DNA from: UMGS1908 sp045655005
Lineage (GTDB): Bacteria; Bacillota; Clostridia; Christensenellales; UBA1242
Assembly: GCA_045655005.1 (NCBI GenBank)
Contig: JAZOOJ010000001.1
Location: forward strand, 48,798 to 112,797
Length of the DNA: 64,000 bases
Direction of reading: 5' to 3'
Positions 8,841 through 17,567 of this stretch are shown in pieces. The notes beneath the pieces were generated by a model, which had not been told where the DNA came from, did not search any database, and saw only the letters and a program-made list of their open reading frames with translations. Within the stretch, counting starts at the first letter, position 1, and each line of letters begins with the position of its first letter. The position numbers were made by a program, and so were the translations under genes.

Positions 8841-9983
8841 GTGGCAAATAATAAAAATTATTATGACATATTGGGAGTAAGCAAAAACGCAAGCGATGAC
8901 GAAATTAAGTCAGCCTACCGAAGTCTTGCAAAAAAATATCACCCAGACTTAAATCCAGGCGACGCAAGTTGTGCTGAAAAATTAAAAGAAGTCAACGAAG
9001 CCTATTCGGTATTAAGTGACAAGCAAAAACGTTCTAACTACGACCAATTTGGATCAGCAGAAGGTTTTGCAGGGGCTTCCGGTGGCGGATTTGGTGGCTT
9101 TGGAGATTTTGCTAATGGATTTGGTGGCTTCGGTGATATTTTTGGTGATATGTTCAGCGGAATGTTCGGTGGTGGTGGAAGGAGTCAAAGGAACTCTGGA
9201 CCTGCACCAATTCAAGGTGCTGACATTGATGTAAAGGTTAATATTTCATTTAAAGAAAGTTGTTTTGGAACCAAAAGAACCATTAAAGTTACAAGGAATG
9301 AAAGTTGTTCGGCTTGTAAAGGCACGGGTGCTAAAAATGGCACAGAGTTTGAAACGTGTTCGTCGTGTAGAGGTAGTGGCAGAGTCCGTGTTACACGCAA
9401 TACCATACTTGGACAAATGGTTACCGAACAGGCTTGCACAGATTGTGGTGGAAGTGGTAAAAAGATTAAAGCCAAGTGTGATGCTTGTTCAGGTAAGGGT
9501 TACAATCGTGGAACCAAAGAGATTGAAGTTTCAATCCCTGGTGGCATAGAGCAAGGTCAAGTTCTTTATCTTCGTGGACAAGGCGAGGCGGGGAAAAATG
9601 GCGGACCTGCTGGCGACATACGAATTATAATTACTATTGAACCAAGTCGAATTTATACTCGCCAAGGAGCAGATTTATTCGTTGAAATGCCAATTCCGTT
9701 TACACTTGCATTAAGTGGCGGAACGGTTGATTTACCGTTGGTAGATGGCGGAGTTTATAAACTTGTAATCCCAGAACTTACTCAACCAAATAGCGTCCTT
9801 ACAATTCGTGGCAAGGGGGCAAAGGTGTTAAATAGGGATAATTATGGCTCAATCTATGTTAAAGTTATAGTGGAAATGCCAAAATCGCTTTCGAAAGACC
9901 AAAAACGAAAATTGCAAGAAATTGCAGATGATTTTGAGAAAAGAGATTTCCCAAAGTCTTACGATTTCACAAAAAAGATGTAA
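8841..9983 (+). CDS. dnaJ: Chaperone DnaJ (Hsp40)
   Basis: 380 aa. Co-chaperone that delivers clients to DnaK and stimulates its ATPase. Domain order: J domain (residues about 6-70, HPD motif in KKYHPDLN), Gly/Phe-rich linker (about 75-115), four zinc-binding CxxCxGxG repeats (CSACKGTG, CSSCRGSG, CTDCGGSG, CDACSGKG), and two C-terminal beta domains. Start is GTG, preceded by AAAAGGAAAA. Last gene of the CIRCE operon, followed by a strong terminator. Confidence 0.96.
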   Translation: MANNKNYYDILGVSKNASDDEIKSAYRSLAKKYHPDLNPGDASCAEKLKEVNEAYSVLSDKQKRSNYDQFGSAEGFAGASGGGFGGFGDFANGFGGFGDIFGDMFSGMFGGGGRSQRNSGPAPIQGADIDVKVNISFKESCFGTKRTIKVTRNESCSACKGTGAKNGTEFETCSSCRGSGRVRVTRNTILGQMVTEQACTDCGGSGKKIKAKCDACSGKGYNRGTKEIEVSIPGGIEQGQVLYLRGQGEAGKNGGPAGDIRIIITIEPSRIYTRQGADLFVEMPIPFTLALSGGTVDLPLVDGGVYKLVIPELTQPNSVLTIRGKGAKVLNRDNYGSIYVKVIVEMPKSLSKDQKRKLQEIADDFEKRDFPKSYDFTKKM

Positions 9984-9986
9984 ATA

Positions 9987-10025
9987 AAAAGGTTGCCTTT
10001 AATGTATAGGGCGACCTTTTCATAT
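9987..10025 (+). terminator. Intrinsic terminator of the dnaK operon
   Basis: AAAAGGTTGCC (9987-9997) pairs with GGCGACCTTTT (10010-10020), with a T-rich downstream stretch. The stem sequence resembles the dnaK-dnaJ intercistronic hairpin (GGGCGAC and GTTGCC arms). Confidence 0.85.
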
Positions 10026-10055
10026 TTTTTTGCAAATTATCATATTTTGTAATAT

Positions 10056-10667
10056 ATGGCATTTTTTAAACCCCAAGACATCAAACAGTTTGTAATAACT
10101 AACAAAATTTTATTTTTAATTTCTTTTTTATTCATTATTATAGGAATTGCAATAGGTGTCATCGTTGAAATCAAAACAACCGATACTTTGACCATATTTG
10201 CAAGTTCGACAGCGTCGTTGACCGATATTATAACAGGTGATTACAGTGCAGGAACGCTATTTTTAAATTGCTTTAAGAAGGTATTTCTAGCAGTCATTAT
10301 TTTGTTTGTGTTTAGTTTGACGAAATTTACAAGTTTTCTAAACTATATTTACCTAGCATACCAAGGAATGCTTGTGTCGGCAACTGCGACGAATTTAATA
10401 TATTTAAATGGGTTAACGGGTGCGTTAAACGTCGTCTTATTTACAATTCCGGTAAACCTTATAAATCTTATAATTATAGCATATGCTTCAAGTTTATTTA
10501 TTAAACGCAGAGAATATCAAAAGACGTATAATAAAGCATTTTTAGGTTCATTCTCAGCCTATTTAGGGCAATTTGTAGGGCTTATTATAGGGATTGTTTT
10601 GGCGTCGGCGATATATGGGGTTATTTATCCAATACTACTTCGTTCAATCGTTGTAATAAGTTACTAA
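10056..10667 (+). CDS. SpoIIM-like integral membrane protein
   Basis: 203 aa with about five hydrophobic helices (residues roughly 18-38, 75-95, 98-115, 125-145, 165-195). The order of helices and the GMLVSATATNLIYLNG / VVLFTIPVNLINL region resemble the SpoIIM/DUF95 family; SpoIIM is part of the SpoIID-M-P complex that remodels septal peptidoglycan during engulfment. The match is by pattern only. No ribosome binding site is visible before the ATG, so the start or translation mode is uncertain. The gene stands alone between two terminators. Confidence 0.55.
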   Translation: MAFFKPQDIKQFVITNKILFLISFLFIIIGIAIGVIVEIKTTDTLTIFASSTASLTDIITGDYSAGTLFLNCFKKVFLAVIILFVFSLTKFTSFLNYIYLAYQGMLVSATATNLIYLNGLTGALNVVLFTIPVNLINLIIIAYASSLFIKRREYQKTYNKAFLGSFSAYLGQFVGLIIGIVLASAIYGVIYPILLRSIVVISY

Positions 10668-10672
10668 AAAGT

Positions 10673-10708
10673 AAAACCACCTGTTGTAACTTGCCAACAA
10701 GTGGTTTT
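10673..10708. terminator. Bidirectional terminator
   Basis: AAAACCAC-C-TGTTG pairs with CAACA-A-GTGGTTTT around an 8-nt loop; A/T tracts on both sides serve the converging genes at 10056 (+) and 10726 (-). Confidence 0.85.
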
Positions 10709-10725
10709 ATTTTGCCTAAAATTAT

Positions 10726-11034
10726 TTAGGCTGATTGACGACGACCTTCATTATACTTGTCAAACACAGCGATTTTTGTTTCTCTGTCTGGCACCGCACA
10801 CAGGCAAGGTAAATTTTCGCTGTTGTAGCGAATCCCAAAAACCATTACCTTGTTTGGTTGTGCGTTAGGGAAGTCAATCGGAGGCTTTACAATTGCATAA
10901 TTGTTATTTTTGTGTTTGATTAGGTCAAGAATAGACAAGGAATACTTTTTGCCGTCCTTTCCCCTAAGCATAACATTATTATCCCTGCTGGCTTTAAGAC
11001 CTGCAAGAATTGCTTTTTGCTCTTTTTCTTCCAT
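10726..11034 (-). CDS. Hypothetical protein, 102 aa
   Basis: Not recognised. Small basic/soluble protein (MEEKEQKAILAGLKASRD...) with no membrane segments. An AAGGGGGAC site lies about 10 nt upstream of the ATG, the usual spacing here. Transcribed alone, opposite to its neighbours, and ended by the shared terminator at 10673-10708. Confidence 0.7.
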   Translation of the reverse strand: MEEKEQKAILAGLKASRDNNVMLRGKDGKKYSLSILDLIKHKNNNYAIVKPPIDFPNAQPNKVMVFGIRYNSENLPCLCAVPDRETKIAVFDKYNEGRRQSA

Positions 11035-11193
11035 TAATTGTTGTCCCCCTTAAAAATCTTTGCAATAGAAATGCTGAATTAATTTAAAATTCAGTAAACT
11101 ATTGTAATGAAAGTATAACATAATAATAAGCAAAAATCAATATCTAAGCCAAAAATTGATTAATATAAGTTTTGTGTTAAAGATAAATAAACG

Positions 11194-11214
11194 CAATTTC
11201 AAAGACTGAAATTG
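11194..11214. repeat. Inverted repeat abutting the holB promoter
   Basis: CAATTTC - 7 nt - GAAATTG, perfect arms, ending at the base before the -35 box (11215). No T-run follows, so an operator is more likely than a terminator. Confidence 0.5.
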
Positions 11215-11243
11215 TTGACTAAGTGGTAGGTTTATGGTAATAT
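11215..11243 (+). promoter_or_regulatory. Sigma-A promoter for holB operon
   Basis: TTGACT (11215-11220), 17 nt, TAATAT (11238-11243). Confidence 0.75.
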
Positions 11244-11285
11244 AAAAGGTGATTATAAGCACTGGGAGATGTGTGGAAAGATTTT

Positions 11286-12266
11286 ATGTTAGACCAATAT
11301 ATAGTTAAATCAAAAAGTTTTATAAATCTTTGCAATGATTGTAAAAAAGACAAAATGCCACATGCTGTAATGCTTGTGTCAAGCGATGGAGTATATGCTG
11401 AAAAATATGCGGAAAATCTTGCAAAATTGTTGCTATGTGGCAACAAAATTGATGGTTGTTTTTGCAATGAATGCAATGTATGCAACAATGTTCAAAAAGG
11501 TGTCCACCCAGATGTTATAAGGTTTGGGAAAGACGATACAATTTCAAGTGAAGACGCCAGTAAGATTATTGACAGTGTTATAATCGGTCCATATTCAGCC
11601 GAAAGAAAGGTATATATTTTATATAACTATGATAATGTTAATAAGACGGTCGAAAATAAACTTTTAAAAACCTTAGAAGAACCACCAAGTTATTGTACAT
11701 TTATCTTAGTTGTAAAAAATGTAAATAAACTTTTACAGACAACACTAAGCCGAACAAGAAAACTTTATTTAGAGGGGCTTTCGATTGAACAATTAACCAA
11801 TATATTGCAGAAAAAGAATGTGGAAGATGCAGAACTTGTAGCAATTCAGTCTTGTGGCAGTTTGGGAAAAGCGGAAAATTATTCAAAAAACAACGATGCA
11901 AAACTAATTATGAATTTTGTGTCAGGGTGTCTGATAAATATGAATGATACAACTTCGATTGTTGAGTATGCCTTAAAGTTTGAAGAATTTTCCAATCAAT
12001 TTGAAGATGTTATTAACACTTTTGCATTAGTCGCTTTTGACGCTTTAAAGGTTAAGGTAGGTGTATTAAATTTAGTAGATAATAAACTAAATATTGACAA
12101 AATAAAAAAAATTGCTGAAAATATCTCTATAACGGCATTAACAAAAATTATAGAGCAGACTTATAAAGCAAAAGAAATGAAAGATGCAAATGTAGTTGTT
12201 CAAAATATAATAGACCAATTTTTATTAAAAATTGTGGAGGTAAAATTAAAGTGCAGGACGAGATAG
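11286..12266 (+). CDS. holB: DNA polymerase III delta' subunit-like protein
   Basis: 326 aa. Clamp-loader subunit that helps place the beta clamp on DNA. The zinc-finger cysteine group is present (CGNKIDGCFCNECNVC), followed by HPDV, a VYILYNYDNVN region in place of the usual VYII-D-AE box, and NKLLKTLEEPP and TLSRTRK of the AAA+ fold. The Walker A loop is degenerate (SSDGVYAEK), as often in delta'. I place the start at ATG 11286 after GGAAAG; a GTG at 11271 is nearly on top of the GGGAG site. Overlaps ricT by 16 bp. Confidence 0.88.
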   Translation: MLDQYIVKSKSFINLCNDCKKDKMPHAVMLVSSDGVYAEKYAENLAKLLLCGNKIDGCFCNECNVCNNVQKGVHPDVIRFGKDDTISSEDASKIIDSVIIGPYSAERKVYILYNYDNVNKTVENKLLKTLEEPPSYCTFILVVKNVNKLLQTTLSRTRKLYLEGLSIEQLTNILQKKNVEDAELVAIQSCGSLGKAENYSKNNDAKLIMNFVSGCLINMNDTTSIVEYALKFEEFSNQFEDVINTFALVAFDALKVKVGVLNLVDNKLNIDKIKKIAENISITALTKIIEQTYKAKEMKDANVVVQNIIDQFLLKIVEVKLKCRTR

Positions 12267-13348
12267 AAGTTGTAGGTATTAAATATAAACAAAATTCAAA
12301 GATATATTATTTTAATCCAAGAAATTTAGATTTAGAGATAAATGATGAAGTCTTAGTTGATACTGCAAACGGAGTAGTAAATGCAATAGTTGCAATGAAA
12401 GCAAAAAAGGTGTCAAAATCTGAAATTGAAGAACCGTTAAAAAATGTAATCAGAAAGTTGACAGACAAAGACCGATTGCAAATTGAAAGGAATAAAAAGC
12501 GTGCGGAAGAAAGTAAGCCGATTATAATGTCAAAGATTAATGCGCTTGGTCTTCCTATGAACTTGACAGATGTTGAGTATACATTTGATGAAGGCAAAGT
12601 TACAATTTCTTACACAAGTGAAGACCGTGTGGATTTCAGAGAACTTTTAAAAGTTCTCGCAAGTACATTAAGGGTTAAAATTGAACTTAGGCAAATTAGT
12701 ACAAGAGAAGAAGTTAAGTCGGTTGGGGCGTTGGGGCTTTGTGGCAGAGAGTGTTGTTGCACAAAGTTTTTAAATGAACCCGCTCATGTTGTCGTAAAAA
12801 TGGCAAAATTACAAAATCTTTCAATGTCACCAACAAAGACAGGTGGTGCTTGTGGCAGAATGATGTGTTGTTTGGCTTACGAAGAATCTTTTTATAAAGA
12901 AATGCAAGACAAAATGCCAAGAGTTGGTTCAAAGATTACAACTCCAGATGGTGAAGGCGTTGTGCAATATAATAACTTACTTAAAGGATTAGTTACCGTT
13001 AAGATTTTTCAAAATGATGATAGTTATAAAATTCAAGAGTTTAGTTTAAAAGAACTTGGGCTTGAAATAGAAAATGAAATAGATGGTAACGAAATAAAGG
13101 AAACACTGCAAAAAAGTGATAAAGAAAACGAACAGGTACAAAATTTAGTTGCCAATGAAACAGTAAATGAATATAATAATTTTATCGGTGAAGAAAAAAG
13201 TGTTGTTAAGTCAAATGAAGATCAGTCTGATGTAAAATCTCAAAACACTGACAGAAGCAAAGAACACAAAAACTTTAATCGAAAATTTGGTTTTAAGAAA
13301 AACAAATTTAAAAACCAAAACAACAATCATAAAAAGGGAGAGAATTAA
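12251..13348 (+). CDS. ricT: Y-complex / PSP1-domain protein RicT (YaaT)
   Basis: 365 aa, GTG start with GTGGAGG 10 nt upstream. The PSP1 domain (residues about 60-250) carries the conserved cysteines: LCGRECCC and GGACGRMMCCL. In Bacillus, RicT with RicA and RicF forms an Fe-S complex that helps RNase Y process mRNAs and affects sporulation and competence. The C-terminal ~90 residues are Asn/Lys-rich and probably disordered. The start lies inside holB, the common holB-ricT pairing. Confidence 0.92.
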   Translation: MQDEIEVVGIKYKQNSKIYYFNPRNLDLEINDEVLVDTANGVVNAIVAMKAKKVSKSEIEEPLKNVIRKLTDKDRLQIERNKKRAEESKPIIMSKINALGLPMNLTDVEYTFDEGKVTISYTSEDRVDFRELLKVLASTLRVKIELRQISTREEVKSVGALGLCGRECCCTKFLNEPAHVVVKMAKLQNLSMSPTKTGGACGRMMCCLAYEESFYKEMQDKMPRVGSKITTPDGEGVVQYNNLLKGLVTVKIFQNDDSYKIQEFSLKELGLEIENEIDGNEIKETLQKSDKENEQVQNLVANETVNEYNNFIGEEKSVVKSNEDQSDVKSQNTDRSKEHKNFNRKFGFKKNKFKNQNNNHKKGEN

Positions 13349-13349
13349 A

Positions 13350-13535
13350 ATGGCTTACAAAATTAGTGAAAAATGTATTTCTTGCGGAGCGTGTGCAGAA
13401 AATTGCCCAGTTGGTGCAATTTCAATGGGAGAAGGTCAATTTGTAATTGATCCAGACAAATGCATTTCTTGTGGATTATGTGAAAGCGTTTGTCCAGTAA
13501 GTGCACCAGCACCAAATACAGATGATAATAACTAA
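13350..13535 (+). CDS. 2x[4Fe-4S] ferredoxin
   Basis: 61 aa. Two classical cluster-binding motifs CxxCxxCxxxCP: CISCGACAENCP and CISCGLCESVCP. Low-potential electron carrier. The ATG at 13350 has GGGAGAG 7 nt upstream; the longer frame from 13287 lies inside ricT. Lies one base after the ricT stop and one base before the methyltransferase start, so it is operon-coupled. Confidence 0.95.
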   Translation: MAYKISEKCISCGACAENCPVGAISMGEGQFVIDPDKCISCGLCESVCPVSAPAPNTDDNN

Positions 13536-13536
13536 T

Positions 13537-14187
13537 ATGAAAAATATCGAATTATTACAGCAAATAGCAAGTGATAATAATTGGGAATTGGATTACCTTA
13601 CCGATGGTAGTCCAATTTTTCAAAATAAAAATTTATACACTTTTACAAGCGATAGTGTTGTGCTTGCGAGATTTGTTGACGAAGAAAATATAAGCCATTT
13701 AGTTGACTTTTGCAGTGGTAGTGGAATTGTTGGACTGGAAGTTGCTGGTCGGATAGATGTGCAAACTTTAAGTCAATTTGAAATCCAAAAAGAATTAGCT
13801 GAAGTAGCAATAATGACCGCAAAATATAACGAAACAAATACAAACATAAAAGTTTACAATATAAGTTTAGAAAATGCCAAAAACCACGTCAGTGATGTAG
13901 ATGTTATTGTTTGTAATCCTCCATATTTTAAAAAAGGCAGTGGAAAGATTAATGAGTCGTCAAGTAAGTCTCTTGCTCGCCATGAGCTTTCAATTACACT
14001 TGAAGACATCTTTCAAAGTGCAAAAGAAATTTTAAAAAGTGGTGGAAGTTTATACTTTATTCACATAATTGAAAGAGAAAAAGAGATGACTAAACTTGCT
14101 AAAAAATATAATTTTGAAGAACAAAAGAAGTTGGTTTTGGAAGGCAACAAGTTGGTTAGATTTTTAGTTAAATATATAAAAAAATGA
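13537..14187 (+). CDS. TrmN6/YabB-like SAM-dependent methyltransferase
   Basis: 216 aa. A class I methyltransferase with the SAM-binding FCSGSGIVGLE loop (residues about 55-65) and the N6-adenine catalytic motif NPPY (VIVCNPPYF). Families with this layout methylate A37 of tRNA-Val(UAC) or similar sites. A start in the ferredoxin frame region (13501) would overlap ferredoxin; ATG 13537 right after its stop suggests coupling, as there is no clear ribosome binding site. Ended by the terminator at 14182. Confidence 0.82.
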   Translation: MKNIELLQQIASDNNWELDYLTDGSPIFQNKNLYTFTSDSVVLARFVDEENISHLVDFCSGSGIVGLEVAGRIDVQTLSQFEIQKELAEVAIMTAKYNETNTNIKVYNISLENAKNHVSDVDVIVCNPPYFKKGSGKINESSSKSLARHELSITLEDIFQSAKEILKSGGSLYFIHIIEREKEMTKLAKKYNFEEQKKLVLEGNKLVRFLVKYIKK

Positions 14188-14210
14188 GGTTGCAAATCAA
14201 CTTCATTTTT
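14182..14210 (+). terminator. Intrinsic terminator
   Basis: AATGAGGTTG pairs with CAACTTCATT (one G-U) around a 5-nt loop, then T5-6. The 3' end of the methyltransferase frame overlaps the 5' arm. Confidence 0.8.
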
Positions 14211-14372
14211 TATACTCTTAGAACATTTAAAAATATAAATTGTCGCAAAAACTAACTTGTTGAGTTTCGATAATGGCTTCAAAGTTGGTGTTTTTTGGAA
14301 TCTTTATGTTTTAGCGAGTGTTTTATTGATGGTGTGTATTTAACATTAAAGCGGTATAAAATATCTATAAAA
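14208..14372. other. Intergenic region, nothing clear
   Basis: AT-rich spacer between the convergent methyltransferase and spmB genes. I see no ORF, tRNA or convincing hairpin. Confidence 0.5.
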
Positions 14373-14879
14373 TCAACTAAAAATTCTAACAAAAATGCAC
14401 GAAGCTATTGAGCCACAAAAAGATGCAATTATGCAAATCGGAATCGTGTATCTAAGTTTTTTTACATTAGTTGTAGAAAAGTAAACGGCGGTTACATAAA
14501 AAATTGTATCGCTTGCACCAACCACAACGCTTGCACATCTACCTATATAACTGTCGGCACCGTAGCGAATAAAAATATCTTTTACAATTGCAAGTGATCC
14601 ATTGCCAGAAAATGGACGCAGAATAATCAATTTGGAAAGTTCAGTTGGAATTCCAACAGCAGATAATATTGGTTCACACAGCACACAAAGTTTATCTGAA
14701 ATACCACTTGCGTCCATAAGCGTTACAAAAATGAAAATTGCACAAAGGTAGGGAAATATTGAAATTACAAGACTAACTGCTTCACTGCAACCTTTAACAA
14801 AAAAGTCATAAGCTGGCACATTTTTAATGATGCAATAGACGAAAATAATTAAGAACAGAACAGGAACAACATATATCAT
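14373..14879 (-). CDS. spmB: Spore maturation protein SpmB
   Basis: 168 aa, nucleoside-recognition (Gate) domain membrane protein. Conserved RPFSGNGSLAIVKD and GASDTIFYVTAVYF segments identify SpmB. With SpmA it is needed for full dehydration of the spore core. Four or five hydrophobic helices are visible. The start overlaps the spmA stop by 4 bp. Confidence 0.93.
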   Translation of the reverse strand: MIYVVPVLFLIIFVYCIIKNVPAYDFFVKGCSEAVSLVISIFPYLCAIFIFVTLMDASGISDKLCVLCEPILSAVGIPTELSKLIILRPFSGNGSLAIVKDIFIRYGADSYIGRCASVVVGASDTIFYVTAVYFSTTNVKKLRYTIPICIIASFCGSIASCIFVRIFS

Positions 14880-15466
14880 TTTTGGCTTGCTCCATTTTTA
14901 ATTTTTTTAGAAAATTTTTCGCAAAGTTTAGCAAGAATAACACCAATAATGGTTGTCACAAGACCTGCTAAAATAGTAGGCAAAATTATAAATGCGGGGC
15001 TAGTACTTCCCGATGCAATCATCATACCCATAACAGTTGTAGGGATAAGTTGAACGCCAGAACTTGCAAATACAATTGTCATAATCATTGGGAAAGTTGC
15101 AATACCACTTTTATTGTCCATTTCTTCAATTGCTTTAATACCAAGGGGAATTGAGGCTCCGCCGATGCCAAGGACGCTTGTTGAAAGTGACAGGGAGAGA
15201 TATTTTTTTGCTTTATCGCTCATAGATTTTTTGCCCCAAAGAAGATTAATTAGTGGTGAGAGAAGCCTTGATAAAAACTCACTTAATTTTGTATTCTCGA
15301 CAATTCCTAAAATTCCAAGCCAGACGGCGTATATTGCAAGCAATTCAAATGAAAGTGTTAATGCACTATTGGTGGCACCAATCATTGATGGTAAAATGCT
15401 TTCGGGAGAAGCAATTGTCAGCATTATACAAGCAAGTAAACAGACTATTATCCAAATTTTGTTCAT
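14876..15466 (-). CDS. spmA: Spore maturation protein SpmA
   Basis: 196 aa from ATG 15466; the frame remains open to 15553 but the first residues of that version are polar and poorly matched. Gate-domain membrane protein with LGIGGASIPLGIKAIEEMD and SSGVQLIPTTVMGMMIASG segments. Partner of SpmB downstream. No ribosome binding site is visible before ATG 15466; a TAAAAT box ends 5 nt upstream of the ATG, so a leaderless transcript is possible, although the -35 region is poor. Confidence 0.9.
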   Translation of the reverse strand: MNKIWIIVCLLACIMLTIASPESILPSMIGATNSALTLSFELLAIYAVWLGILGIVENTKLSEFLSRLLSPLINLLWGKKSMSDKAKKYLSLSLSTSVLGIGGASIPLGIKAIEEMDNKSGIATFPMIMTIVFASSGVQLIPTTVMGMMIASGSTSPAFIILPTILAGLVTTIIGVILAKLCEKFSKKIKNGASQK

Positions 15467-15518
15467 AGTTAATTTTATTAAAAAGCAAAGCCTACTATGA
15501 CCTAATTGTCTATATGAA

Positions 15519-15548
15519 TTGACATTTGTTTTAGTTTTATTGTATAAT
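15519..15548 (+). promoter_or_regulatory. Sigma-A promoter for tatD
   Basis: TTGACA (15519-15524), 18 nt, TATAAT (15543-15548), divergent from spmA. Confidence 0.85.
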
Positions 15549-15574
15549 TGCAAGGTAAAAATTAGGAGAATGAT

Positions 15575-16417
15575 ATGTCAAAGAAAAAACCTCGTGAAGA
15601 ATATATAAAACCTGATAGAATTACAGAGTTTGCGGTTGATAGTCATGCACATCTTTTTGATGAGTGTGATGTGGAAAATATTATAAAAAATATGACCAGC
15701 GATGGGTTGTGTGCGATTGTTAATATGGCTGGAAGTATTGAATCAGTAAAGTATGCCAGCATGCTTTCAAAAGAGAATGACAACATTTATTATATGTTCG
15801 GTTTGCACCCATATAATACTGATATGTATAATAGTGAATATATAAATTTAATAAAAAAGTTGACAGCCGAAGATAAGGGCAAATTAGTTGGGCTTGGAGA
15901 AATTGGTTTAGATTATCATGTAGAATTGCCAACAAGAGAAGAACAAATTGAGTGCTTTATAAATCAAATAAAACTTGCTGACGAGTTATGTCTTCCAATA
16001 TCATTGCATATAAGAGATGCTCACGCTGATGCAATTCAAATTTTAAAAGGCAATAAGAAATATATTAATAATGGTGGAATAATTCATTGTTTTTCGGGAG
16101 GAGTTGAGGAGGTTAAAGAATATTTACAACTTGGTTTTCATATTTCCATTTCAGGAGCTGTGACTTTTAAGAAAAAAAGTGAAGAATTGACAGACCTTGA
16201 ACTTGCCATAAAAGAAGTTCCGTTAAACAAACTTTTAATTGAAACAGACGCCCCATTTTTATGCCCTATGCCATACAGGGGATTAAACAATGAACCTAAA
16301 TATGTTTTAGTTACCGCTATGCATATTGCAGATTTATTAAAGATAGATGTTAACGAATTAATAAAAATAACAAGATACAATGCACAGGAATTATTGAAAA
16401 TAAAAAAGACTAAATAG
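15575..16417 (+). CDS. tatD: TatD family deoxyribonuclease
   Basis: 280 aa. Metal-dependent hydrolase of the TIM-barrel amidohydrolase superfamily with 3'-5' DNase activity. Metal ligands are visible: HAH in DSHAHLFD, Glu in GLGEIGLDYH, His in LHIRDAH, His in IIHCFSGG and Asp in ETDAPFL. AGGAG precedes ATG 15575. The N-terminus has a Lys-rich extension of about 20 residues. Followed by a hairpin that includes its stop codon. Next gene is rsmA, the usual neighbour. Confidence 0.93.
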   Translation: MSKKKPREEYIKPDRITEFAVDSHAHLFDECDVENIIKNMTSDGLCAIVNMAGSIESVKYASMLSKENDNIYYMFGLHPYNTDMYNSEYINLIKKLTAEDKGKLVGLGEIGLDYHVELPTREEQIECFINQIKLADELCLPISLHIRDAHADAIQILKGNKKYINNGGIIHCFSGGVEEVKEYLQLGFHISISGAVTFKKKSEELTDLELAIKEVPLNKLLIETDAPFLCPMPYRGLNNEPKYVLVTAMHIADLLKIDVNELIKITRYNAQELLKIKKTK

Positions 16418-16442
16418 CGTATGGTGGCAATGCTATTTAGTC
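16408..16442 (+). terminator. Hairpin terminator after tatD
   Basis: GACTAAATAGC (16408-16418) pairs perfectly with GCTATTTAGTC (16432-16442); the tatD stop lies in the 5' arm. No T-run, so termination may be partial. Confidence 0.6.
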
Positions 16443-16471
16443 TAAAACTTATGACATCATTAGTAAATTAG

Positions 16472-16506
16472 TTTGCACTAAATAAGGGATTTGTTGCTGG
16501 TGCAAA
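16472..16506. repeat. Inverted repeat upstream of rsmA
   Basis: TTTGCAC (16472-16478) and GTGCAAA (16500-16506), spacer 21 nt, in the 190-bp gap before rsmA. Function unknown. Confidence 0.35.
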
Positions 16507-16607
16507 ATTTATCTAACAGTTCATCACAAACTTTATCATAAGTGTATTAATATTTTCTTACAAATAGTTTTAGATATACAAGGAAAACACTAAAAAAGGG
16601 GAAAAAT

Positions 16608-17456
16608 ATGTCGAAAAATGTTAGTGAAAAAAATACAAGGTTTGACGGTCATCAATTCAAAAAGTCGCTTGGACAAAATTTTATCAGTGACACAAATCTT
16701 TTAAATGCAATTGGTGAAGACTCTGGCGTTACAAAAGATGATTTTGTTGTTGAAGTGGGAGCGGGGGCTGGAACTTTAACTGAAATAATTTCAAAACGCT
16801 CAAAAAAAATGATATCATTTGAAGTAGATATAAGTCTGGAAGTAAGGCTATCTTCTCTTGAAAAAAACCTTGATAATCTTAAGGTTTATTTTAAAGATAT
16901 TATGGATGTGGATTTATCTGAACTTCCTAAGTTGTTTAATGAAACCAGTGAAAATTTTACTTATAAAGTTGTGGCAAATCTACCTTATTACATTACAACT
17001 CCAATAATCTTTAAGTTCTTGCAAGACACATCAAGACTTAAAAGTTTAACTATTATGGTTCAAAAAGAGGTAGGGGAAAGAATTATTGCCAACCCTAAAA
17101 CTTCTGATTATGGTGCACTTTCTGCGATGGTTGCCTTTTATGGTAATGCAAAAATAACAAGAATTGTGAAAAAGCAAAATTTCTATCCAATGCCAAAGGT
17201 GGATTCGTGTATTGTAAGAATTGATATTGACAAAACTAAGTTTGCAGGTGTCAGCGAAGAATCCTATAAAAAACTTATCAGGACAGCTTTTAATAATAGA
17301 AGAAAAACTTTGGTGCATAACTTAACCCACGAAATGGGGTTAAAAAAAGAAGAAGTAATTGGTGCGTTAGACAAAATCAGCTTATCAGATAAAGTTCGTG
17401 GTGAAGAGTTAACTGCTGAAAAGTTTGTAGAACTTATGAAAGAACTTAAAATATAG
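16608..17456 (+). CDS. rsmA: 16S rRNA dimethyladenosine transferase RsmA (KsgA)
   Basis: 282 aa. Dimethylates two adjacent adenines in helix 45 of 16S rRNA (A1518/A1519) late in small-subunit assembly. Motifs: KKSLGQNFI, VEVGAGAGTLT (SAM loop), VVANLPYYIT (NLPY catalytic loop) and FYPMPKVDS. An AAAAAAGGGG site precedes the ATG. Strong terminator follows. Confidence 0.96.
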   Translation: MSKNVSEKNTRFDGHQFKKSLGQNFISDTNLLNAIGEDSGVTKDDFVVEVGAGAGTLTEIISKRSKKMISFEVDISLEVRLSSLEKNLDNLKVYFKDIMDVDLSELPKLFNETSENFTYKVVANLPYYITTPIIFKFLQDTSRLKSLTIMVQKEVGERIIANPKTSDYGALSAMVAFYGNAKITRIVKKQNFYPMPKVDSCIVRIDIDKTKFAGVSEESYKKLIRTAFNNRRKTLVHNLTHEMGLKKEEVIGALDKISLSDKVRGEELTAEKFVELMKELKI

Positions 17457-17485
17457 GTGTGGGCTTAAAATATACATTAAAAGTT

Positions 17486-17521
17486 AAAGTACGACAAAAT
17501 TTGTATTGTCGTACTTTTTTT
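17486..17521 (+). terminator. Intrinsic terminator after rsmA
   Basis: AAAGTACGACAA pairs with TTGTCGTACTTT, loop 8, followed by T-rich tail. Confidence 0.95.
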
Positions 17522-17567
17522 ATTTGTCTACAATTGTTTTATAAAAGAATATGGAGAAATATTTTAA